Assembly: GCA_009841235.1 (NCBI GenBank)
Contig: VXMH01000026.1
Coordinates: forward strand, 1 to 40,591
DNA from: Caldilineaceae bacterium SB0661_bin_32
GTDB lineage: Bacteria > Chloroflexota > Anaerolineae > Caldilineales > Caldilineaceae
DNA: 40,591 nt
Direction of reading: 5' to 3'
Positions 35,370 through 40,591 of this stretch are shown here, piece by piece (within the stretch, counting starts at the first letter, position 1; every line of letters starts with the position of its first letter). The notes under the pieces are model-generated. The model searched no databases and was not told where the DNA came from. It saw only the letters and a list, made by a program, of their open reading frames with translations. A program made the translations under genes and the position numbers.

Positions 35370-35409
35370 TATGTTCGCCGTACATATGTTAAAATGCGGG
35401 AAATCCCGC
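35370..35409 (+). promoter_or_regulatory. Candidate vapBC operator and promoter
   Basis: Two palindromes flank a -10-like TAAAAT (35390-35395): TATGT-N7-ACATA (35370-35386) and GCGGGA-AA-TCCCGC (35396-35409). The second would cover the transcription start. Toxin-antitoxin operons are usually repressed by their own antitoxin or complex at such palindromes. The gap to vapB (84 bp) contains CTGAGCTAGGGGACTC and AAAGAACGGGGGTCG, the latter acting as the ribosome-binding region. Confidence 0.45.
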
Positions 35410-35493
35410 TTGGATGATTAGGACCTTTCCATACTGAGCTAGGGGACTCACAGGCAAGTTCTGCCAAATTGGAGAAAAGAACGGGGGTCGAAG

Positions 35494-35781
35494 ATGGTGC
35501 CTACACAGATACTACTGACAGAGATTCAGGCACGAGTCCTGGAGCAGATCGCCGCGGAAAAGGAAACAACCGTAACTGAACTGATCCGCCAAAGTATCGA
35601 TGACATGATTCGACACCGAACGGATATTGGTGGCGGCAAACAGATCGATGCCGATCGAGAGGAGCGTAGGCGACGCGCCCTTTCCGTTGTTGGGGCGTTC
35701 TCCAGCGGTGTCGACGATCTCTCGATCAATCATGATCAGTACCTGGCTGAAGCATATGCCAACGAAGACGGCGATGAGTGA
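35494..35781 (+). CDS. vapB: VapB-type ribbon-helix-helix antitoxin
   Basis: The 95-aa product begins with a ribbon-helix-helix pattern (TQILLTEIQARVLEQIAAEKETTVTELIRQSIDDMI, residues 4-39), the DNA-binding fold of many antitoxins. It continues with a linker and an acidic tail (NHDQYLAEAYANEDGDE) of the kind that wraps around a PIN toxin. The gene precedes and overlaps a PIN-domain gene by one base (TGATG), as typical of VapBC. It is expected to neutralise the toxin and repress the operon. The base composition is less GC-rich than its neighbours, which fits a transferred module. Confidence 0.85.
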   Translation: MVPTQILLTEIQARVLEQIAAEKETTVTELIRQSIDDMIRHRTDIGGGKQIDADREERRRRALSVVGAFSSGVDDLSINHDQYLAEAYANEDGDE

Positions 35782-36176
35782 TGGTATTGGTCGATACCTC
35801 TGCTTTGTTGGCATTACTTGATAGAGAAGACCGGTATCATGACGACGCAACTCTGGTCTGGAGGCGTCTTGTCTTGCAAGATGAGCCGGTAATTTGTACA
35901 AATTATGTAGTTGTGGAAGCAATTGCACTCGTTCAGAGGCGCCTCGGATTAGCTGCGGTGCGTCGCCTGTTGCAGGATCTGATTCCTTGGCTGTCTATCG
36001 AATGGGTGCAGCCCGAAATCCATGAAGTGGCTATATCAGCGCTAATGGCCGCGAACCGCCGTGGTCTTAGCATTGTCGACTGCGTTAGTTTTGAGGTAGC
36101 TCGTAGGAAGCGAGTCAGTGCAATATTTGCTTATGACCGCGATTTTGTCGAGCACGGTTTCACTCCCATAGATTAG
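35781..36176 (+). CDS. vapC: VapC-type PIN-domain toxin
   Basis: PIN-domain toxins are Mg-dependent RNases that cut tRNA, rRNA or mRNA when not bound by antitoxin. The 131-aa product (ATG 35781; a GTG at 35778 is also in frame) carries the acidic residues D5 (LVDTSALL), E46 (VVVEAIAL), D100 (SIVDCVSF) and D119/D121 (AYDRDF) in the usual order, all intact. The overlap with the antitoxin implies coupled translation. The target RNA cannot be predicted. The codon use is more AT-rich than that of the flanking genes, which supports recent acquisition. Confidence 0.9.
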   Translation: MVLVDTSALLALLDREDRYHDDATLVWRRLVLQDEPVICTNYVVVEAIALVQRRLGLAAVRRLLQDLIPWLSIEWVQPEIHEVAISALMAANRRGLSIVDCVSFEVARRKRVSAIFAYDRDFVEHGFTPID

Positions 36177-36204
36177 CCACAACATCCCAATTCAGGAGGA
36201 AGGA

Positions 36205-37239
36205 ATGACTCAGGATACCATCCGCGTCGGCGTTGTCGGCGCAGGCGCCAACACGCGTGACCGGCATATTCCGGGCCTGCAGGCCATTGAAGGCGTTGAA
36301 ATCGTCGCGGTCTGCAATCGTAGCCAGGAGTCGGGCGAACGGGTCGCGCAGCGTTTCGGCATCGAACAGGTGTGCACGAACTGGCAAGATGTCGTGCAGG
36401 CCAAGGACGTGGACGCCGTGGTGATCGGCACGTGGCCGTACATGCACCGTCTCCTCACGGTGGCCGCGCTGGAGGCGGATAAGCACGTAATGTGCGAGGC
36501 GCGCATGGCGATGAACGCGTCGGAGGCCCACTGTATGTATAACGCGCTGCGCAGCCGGCCGCATCTGGTGGCGCAGATCGTGCCGTCACCCTTCAGCCTG
36601 CGCGTGGACCGCACGATCCAGCGGCTGATCCGCGACGGCTGGCTGGGTGATGTGCTGGTGGTGGACATCCGCGCCGGCGGCGCCTTCATCGACAAGGACG
36701 TTGAGATGCACTGGCGCCACAATATGGACTACAGCGGGCTGAACGTGATGACAATGGGCATCTGGTATGAGGCGATGCTGCGCTGGGTCGGCGAGGCCAC
36801 CAGCGTAGTCGCCAAGGGGAAGACCTTTACGCCGGTGCGCCAGGATGAAGAGGGCCGCATGATGGGCGTACGCATCCCCGATCATATCGACATCATCGCC
36901 GACCTGGCGAACGGCGGTCAGGCCCACATTCAGGTCAGCAACGTGACAGGATTCGGTGATCCGCCCTCGGCGACGATCTATGGCAGCGAAGGTACGCTGC
37001 ACTTCAGCGGCGATGTCCTGACGGGCGGACAGCGCGGCGACAGCGGCCTGAGTGAAATCGAAGTGCCGGCCCACGAGGCGGGAGGATGGCGCGTGGAGGA
37101 GGAGTTCATCAGCGCAATCCGCGGGCACGAAGTGATCACGCACACCGATTTCGCCACCGGCGTGAAGTACATGGAGTTCACCGAGGCGGTCCATCGCAGC
37201 CGGCGCAGCGGGAAGACGGTGAACCTGCCGCTGCTGTAG
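36205..37239 (+). CDS. Gfo/Idh/MocA-family protein with altered EKP motif
   Basis: Gfo/Idh/MocA proteins are NAD(P)-dependent sugar or inositol dehydrogenases with a Rossmann N-terminal half and a beta-sheet C-terminal half. Here RVGVVGAGANTRDRHIPGL (7-25) is the nucleotide-binding region, VVIGTWPYMH (72-81) follows, and the C-terminal half spans about 125-344. The catalytic EKP motif reads E98-A99-R100 (CEARMAMN): the normally conserved lysine is absent, so ordinary dehydrogenase chemistry is doubtful. Activity may differ (hydrolase or isomerase roles are known for divergent members) or have been lost. A strong AGGAGGAAGG site precedes the ATG. It is first in a cluster with rhamnose mutarotase and a lactonase, which suggests a deoxysugar or aldose acid pathway. 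Confidence 0.88.
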   Translation: MTQDTIRVGVVGAGANTRDRHIPGLQAIEGVEIVAVCNRSQESGERVAQRFGIEQVCTNWQDVVQAKDVDAVVIGTWPYMHRLLTVAALEADKHVMCEARMAMNASEAHCMYNALRSRPHLVAQIVPSPFSLRVDRTIQRLIRDGWLGDVLVVDIRAGGAFIDKDVEMHWRHNMDYSGLNVMTMGIWYEAMLRWVGEATSVVAKGKTFTPVRQDEEGRMMGVRIPDHIDIIADLANGGQAHIQVSNVTGFGDPPSATIYGSEGTLHFSGDVLTGGQRGDSGLSEIEVPAHEAGGWRVEEEFISAIRGHEVITHTDFATGVKYMEFTEAVHRSRRSGKTVNLPLL

Positions 37240-37284
37240 AGGCGGCGGGCACGGGGAGCCGGCCACCAAGAGAGGGGAAGACCG

Positions 37285-37608
37285 ATGAAACGATACGGTA
37301 TGGTCATTCGCGTCAGGCCGGAGTTGGAGGACGCCTACGTACATCTGCACGCCAACACCTGGCCTGAAGTCCTGCAGAAGATCAGCGACTGCAATATGCG
37401 CAACTACACGATCTTCATGCGGGACGGCTATCTGTTCGCCTATTATGAGTACGTGGGGGACGACTACGAGGCCGATATGGCGAAAATGGCGGCCGACCCG
37501 GTCACACAGGCGTGGTGGAAGCTGACCGACCCCTGCCAGGAGCCGGTGGAGAGCGCGGCTGAAGGCGAGCGCTGGGCGGAGATGGAGGAGGTGTTCCATC
37601 ATGACTGA
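37285..37608 (+). CDS. rhaM: L-rhamnose mutarotase
   Basis: RhaM interconverts the alpha and beta anomers of L-rhamnose (and related L-fucose-type sugars) so that the next enzyme receives the right form. The 107-aa product matches the small dimeric alpha-beta family: MKRYGMVIRVRPELEDAYVHLHANTWPEVL, NYTIFMRDGYLFAYYEYVGDDY, ADPVTQAWWKLTDPCQEP and a C-terminal WAEMEEVFHHD. A histidine lies in the HLHANTWPEV segment, where the catalytic His of the family sits. AGAGGGGAAG is the ribosome-binding site. Its end overlaps the amidohydrolase start by 8 bp, so the two are coupled. Confidence 0.93.
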   Translation: MKRYGMVIRVRPELEDAYVHLHANTWPEVLQKISDCNMRNYTIFMRDGYLFAYYEYVGDDYEADMAKMAADPVTQAWWKLTDPCQEPVESAAEGERWAEMEEVFHHD

Positions 37609-38464
37609 GCGCAGGCGCTATGTGGATACCCACGTGCATTTCTGGGACGGTTCGGTGATCGACTATCCGTGGCTGGAAGGTGCGTCGGCAATCGCCCATC
37701 CCCATCTGCCGGCAGACCTGGAACGGGCGCGCGCCGGTGTCTCGCTGGAGCTGGCCGCGATCGTTTTCGAGGAGGCCGACTGCCTGCCGGCGCACGCGCT
37801 GCGGGAGGCGGAATGGATCACCGAGCTGGCGCAGGAGGAACCGCGCATTCGCGGCATCGTTGCGAGCGCGCCGTTGCAGGACGGTGAAGGCGCCCGGCCC
37901 CATCTGCATGCGCTGTCCGAGCTGCCGCTGGTCAAGGGCATTCGCCGCCTGATCCAGGACGAGCCGCTGGGCTTCTGCACCGCGCCCGATTTTGTGCGCG
38001 GCGTGCAGCTGCTGCCCGAATACGGATTCAGTTTCGACCTGTGCATCTACCACCCACAGATGGGGGATGTGCTGGAACTGGTGGCGCAGTGCCCGGATGT
38101 CTCCTTCCTGCTCGATCATATCGGCAAACCGGGCATCGCGGACGGTATCATGCAGCCGTGGAAGGACCAGCTGCGCGAGCTGGCCGGCCGGCCGGACATC
38201 CACTGCAAACTCTCCGGCGTGACGACGGAGGCGGACCACGAGAACTGGAACCGGGATGAGCTGCGGCCGTACATCGAGCACGTGCTCGACTGTTTCGGGC
38301 CGGACCGCGTGGTTTTCGGCTCCGACTGGCCGGTGGTCGATATGGCCGCGGACTATGTCACCTGGTTTGACATTGTCCAGGACAGCATCAGCCACTTGAG
38401 CGCGGCGGATCAGCAGAAGATCATGCACGACAACGGGGCGCGCTTTTACAGGCTTGAGATTTGA
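37601..38464 (+). CDS. Amidohydrolase-2 family sugar lactonase
   Basis: These TIM-barrel hydrolases open sugar lactones, for example L-fucono- or L-rhamnono-lactone, produced by sugar dehydrogenases. The 287-aa product has DTHVHFWD (9-16, two metal-binding histidines), GIRRLIQDEP, the LLDHIGKP segment with a further histidine, CKLSGVTTEAD and VVFGSDWPVVD with the late aspartate. Together these match L-fuconolactonase/L-rhamnonolactonase-type members rather than decarboxylases. Being coupled to rhaM and behind a Gfo/Idh/MocA gene, it probably belongs to an oxidative route for a 6-deoxyhexose, provided that a dehydrogenase exists. The exact lactone is not determined. Confidence 0.88.
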   Translation: MTERRRYVDTHVHFWDGSVIDYPWLEGASAIAHPHLPADLERARAGVSLELAAIVFEEADCLPAHALREAEWITELAQEEPRIRGIVASAPLQDGEGARPHLHALSELPLVKGIRRLIQDEPLGFCTAPDFVRGVQLLPEYGFSFDLCIYHPQMGDVLELVAQCPDVSFLLDHIGKPGIADGIMQPWKDQLRELAGRPDIHCKLSGVTTEADHENWNRDELRPYIEHVLDCFGPDRVVFGSDWPVVDMAADYVTWFDIVQDSISHLSAADQQKIMHDNGARFYRLEI

Positions 38465-38470
38465 CGGCAG

Positions 38471-38538
38471 TCTTTCGTAGTCAGTTTTTCGTAGTCAGTT
38501 CTTGGTTTTCAGTGCATCTTTGCGTTTGCCAGAAACGC
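38471..38538 (+). promoter_or_regulatory. Tandem repeat and inverted repeat upstream of xylA
   Basis: TTTCGTAGTCAGT occurs twice in tandem (from about 38472 and 38486), giving a 15-bp period. Farther downstream GCGTTT-GCCAG-AAACGC (38522-38538) is a 6-bp inverted repeat typical in size of a LacI/ROK-type operator. A weak promoter (TTGCCA 38526, TATAGA 38551) would overlap it, so a repressor there could block xylA transcription. This is inference only. Confidence 0.35.
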
Positions 38539-38590
38539 CGTCACTAGAGATATAGAGAAATAAACGTAACGCCACTGCGAGGAGCAACTG

Positions 38591-39751
38591 ATGGCCTATA
38601 CACCCAAACCGGAAAACAAATTCAGCTTCGGTCTCTGGACCGTCGGCAACATTGGACGCGACCCCTTCGGCGACCCTGTGCGGGAGGTGCGCTCACCGGT
38701 ACAGTTGGTGCAGCTTCTGGGGGAGGTCGGCGCTTGGGGCGTCAACTTCCATGACAACGACCTGGTCCCGATCGACGCGACTGCGGGCGAACGCGACCGG
38801 ATCGTGCGCGACTTCAAGAAGGCCCTGGACGAGAACGGCCTCGTCGTGCCGATGGCGACGACCAACCTCTTTACCCACCCGGCCTTTCGCGACGGCGCTT
38901 TCACCAGCACCGACCCGGAGGTGCGGGCCTACGCGCTGCAAAAGACGATGGCGGCCATCGACCTGGGGGTTGAGTGCGGCGCCAGCACGTACGTCTTCTG
39001 GGGTGGGCGGGAAGGCACGGAAACGGATGCCAGCAAGAGCCCGGCCGATACAGGCAAATGGTTCCAGGAGGCGCTGAACTTCCTGTGTGAATACGTGATG
39101 GACCAGGGCTATGATCTGCGCTTTGCGCTGGAACCGAAGCCGAACGAGCCGCGAGGAGACCTTTACCTGGCCACGGTCGGGCACATGCTGGCATTTATCG
39201 AGACGCTCGACCATCCTGACATGATCGGCGTAAATCCGGAGGTGGCCCACGAGCATATGGCGGGCCTGAACTTTACGCATGCGGTGGCGCAGGCGTGGAA
39301 CGCGGGCAAGCTCTTCCACATCGACCTCAACGACCAGAATCTGGGGCGCTACGATCAGGACTTCCGTTTCGGCAGTCACAACATCAAGCAGGCGTTCTTC
39401 CTGGTCAAATTCCTGGAAGACGTCGGCTACGACAACCCGCGGCACTTCGATGCTCATGCCTACCGCTCGTCCGACTACGAGGACGTGAAGGCCTTCGCCA
39501 GCGGCTGCATGCGCACCTACCTGATCCTCAAGGAGAAGGCGGAGCAGCTGCGCGAGCACGAACAGATCCAGGCGTTGCTGGCGCAGATTTCGGCCGACGA
39601 CGGCTCGATGGACGGTTTCCGAGGCAAGTACTCTTCCCAGAAGGCGGCCAGCCTCAAGGCGCATCCCTTTGACCGCGACGAACTGGGCCGGCGCGGCAAG
39701 CCCTATGAGCAGCTGGACCAACTGGTGGTTGAACTGTTGCTCGGAGTATGA
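38591..39751 (+). CDS. xylA: Xylose isomerase (class I type)
   Basis: XylA converts D-xylose to D-xylulose (and glucose to fructose) using two divalent metals, in the cytoplasm. The 386-aa length fits the class I (actinobacterial-type) enzymes. It shows [10 protein letters not shown] with the catalytic H54 and D57, [21 protein letters not shown] (metal-binding Glu and Lys), [34 protein letters not shown] with metal-binding acids, and [20 protein letters not shown] is the ribosome-binding site. It is followed after 105 bp by the xylulokinase gene, making the usual xylose catabolic pair. It is 127 bp behind the lactonase gene, with its own likely operator. Confidence 0.97.
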   Translation: MAYTPKPENKFSFGLWTVGNIGRDPFGDPVREVRSPVQLVQLLGEVGAWGVNFHDNDLVPIDATAGERDRIVRDFKKALDENGLVVPMATTNLFTHPAFRDGAFTSTDPEVRAYALQKTMAAIDLGVECGASTYVFWGGREGTETDASKSPADTGKWFQEALNFLCEYVMDQGYDLRFALEPKPNEPRGDLYLATVGHMLAFIETLDHPDMIGVNPEVAHEHMAGLNFTHAVAQAWNAGKLFHIDLNDQNLGRYDQDFRFGSHNIKQAFFLVKFLEDVGYDNPRHFDAHAYRSSDYEDVKAFASGCMRTYLILKEKAEQLREHEQIQALLAQISADDGSMDGFRGKYSSQKAASLKAHPFDRDELGRRGKPYEQLDQLVVELLLGV

Positions 39752-39789
39752 ACTGCTGTTTTTAGTTCGTAGTGAAACCATTGCCAGCC

Positions 39790-39826
39790 AGGGGCAACCA
39801 TAAGGGCAACCACAAGGGTTGCCCCT
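39790..39826. repeat. GGGGCAACC inverted repeat between xylA and xylB
   Basis: AGGGGCAACC (39790-39799) and GGTTGCCCCT (39817-39826) form a perfect 10-bp inverted repeat, with a further GGGCAACCAC between the arms. Words of this kind (GGGCAACCAYAAGGG) are typical of a dispersed intergenic repeat. It could act as a partial terminator or mRNA-stabilising hairpin between the two genes; no T-run follows. Confidence 0.6.
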
Positions 39827-39856
39827 ACATATTGCGATAGAAGGGGTGCTGGAAAA

Positions 39857-40591
39857 ATGTACTTGATTGGCATTGACTCCTCTACCACGGCCACGAAGTC
39901 TCTGATCATCGACGCGGACGGCGAAATCGTCGCCGTCGGTGCGGCTGAGTACCCGTTCGAGACGCCCCAGCCGCTGTGGAGCGAACAGCACCCCGACCTG
40001 TGGTGGGACGGCACGGTGCAAAGTATGCGCGCGGCGCTTGACCAGTCCGGTATCGATCCGGCGGAGGTCGGCGCGGTCGGTGTGAGCGGACAGATGCACG
40101 GGCTGGTGCTGTTGGACGAGGACGGCGAGCCGCTGCGGCCGGCCATCCTCTGGAACGACCAGCGCACCGGCAAACAGTGCGATGACATGCGCCTGTGGCT
40201 GGGCAAGGAAAACCTGGTGCGCATCACGGGCAACGACGCGCTGGCCGGCTTCACCGCCCCCAAGATTCTGTGGGTGAAGGAGAACGAGCCGGAGATCTAC
40301 AGCCGCGTCCGTCAGATTCTCCTGCCCAAAGACTTCGTGCGCTACAAGCTGACCGGCGACTTCGCCACCGACAAGGCGGGCGCCGGCGGCACGTCGCTGC
40401 TGGAGCTGGCGACGCGGGACTGGTCGCCGACGGTTCTGGCCGCGCTCGAGATTCCGCCGCAGTTTCTGCCTCTCACACACGAAGGCACACAGGTGACGGG
40501 CACGATCTCGGCGCAGGCGGCAGAGGCCACGGGGCTGCGTGCGGGCACGCTGGTGGTCGGGGGCGGGGGCGAGCTGGCGGCGCAGGGGGGG
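39857..40591 (+). CDS. xylB: Xylulokinase, truncated by the window end
   Basis: XylB phosphorylates D-xylulose to D-xylulose 5-phosphate with ATP. Only the first 245 codons are present and the frame is open at the window end. The FGGY-family N-terminal half is clear: YLIGIDSSTTATKSLIID (phosphate-binding loop), VGVSGQMHGLVLLD, AILWNDQRT and GNDALAGFTAPKILWVKENEPEIY. The last residues (VVGGGGELAAQGG) fall in the segment where family members usually have GGGGDNAA. The ATG at 39857 has only GGAAAAA before it, a weak ribosome-binding site. It follows xylA on the same strand. Confidence 0.93.
   Translation, partial: MYLIGIDSSTTATKSLIIDADGEIVAVGAAEYPFETPQPLWSEQHPDLWWDGTVQSMRAALDQSGIDPAEVGAVGVSGQMHGLVLLDEDGEPLRPAILWNDQRTGKQCDDMRLWLGKENLVRITGNDALAGFTAPKILWVKENEPEIYSRVRQILLPKDFVRYKLTGDFATDKAGAGGTSLLELATRDWSPTVLAALEIPPQFLPLTHEGTQVTGTISAQAAEATGLRAGTLVVGGGGELAAQGG

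Overview
The window is GC-rich, densely coding bacterial DNA, most likely from the phylum Chloroflexota (Anaerolineae/Caldilineae-like). That placement is an inference. It rests on the mix of a coenzyme F420 ligase (CofE), RNase J, two type I glutamine synthetases, a BisC-like molybdopterin enzyme, a plant-type LRR protein, repeated MFS/sulfatase sugar clusters and GC-rich dispersed intergenic repeats. No 16S rRNA or other definitive marker is present.

Layout. Positions 1-5020 are one long CRISPR array with 65 intact copies of a 37-nt repeat ending in ATTGAAAC, plus one truncated internal repeat. It runs off the left edge and no cas gene is visible. Its right-hand (trailer) end is interrupted: a repeat is cut after its 15th base by about 247 bp of foreign sequence (5021-5267), and the other 22 bases resume at 5268, followed by one old spacer and a decayed repeat (to 5366). 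Next come a small unknown gene and a plant-like leucine-rich-repeat protein (5447-6562). A minus-strand operon (6691-9369) carries a WecG/TagA glycosyltransferase, a GT4 glycosyltransferase and TsaC. A plus-strand pair follows, yqeB-like and cofE (9547-11258), then tRNA-Arg(CCG), an aminotransferase, leucyl aminopeptidase and a small membrane protein (to 15378), with a minus-strand molybdopterin oxidoreductase (15420-17618) converging on them.

The middle (17619-23429) holds two consecutive but different glutamine synthetases, each with its own candidate control element, a 750-bp repeat-rich intergenic region, and RNase J preceded by a hairpin and a short overlapping upstream ORF. FtsK, a haloalkane dehalogenase-like hydrolase and a LolA-like lipid-binding-type protein follow. 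After these is a carbohydrate block: MFS transporter, GH32-like hydrolase, paralogous MFS transporter and sulfatase (28122-33787), then a class III aminotransferase on the minus strand. A VapBC toxin-antitoxin pair separates this from a sugar-catabolism cluster (Gfo/Idh/MocA protein, L-rhamnose mutarotase, lactonase-type amidohydrolase, xylose isomerase, xylulokinase) that leaves the window at 40591.

The most unusual signals are repeat-based. (1) A CRISPR repeat is split by a short mobile-like element whose inner part recurs 16 kb away in front of RNase J. (2) A family of purine/pyrimidine-asymmetric, imperfectly palindromic segments (GAGCG...CGCTC followed by TCACGCCTCTC-type runs) recurs about eleven times, mostly in frame inside protein-coding linkers, at gene ends and at gene junctions. 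(3) Two array spacers contain related palindromes. (4) There is a possible structured leader before the second glutamine synthetase. All functional assignments come from reading the sequence; no database search was run.
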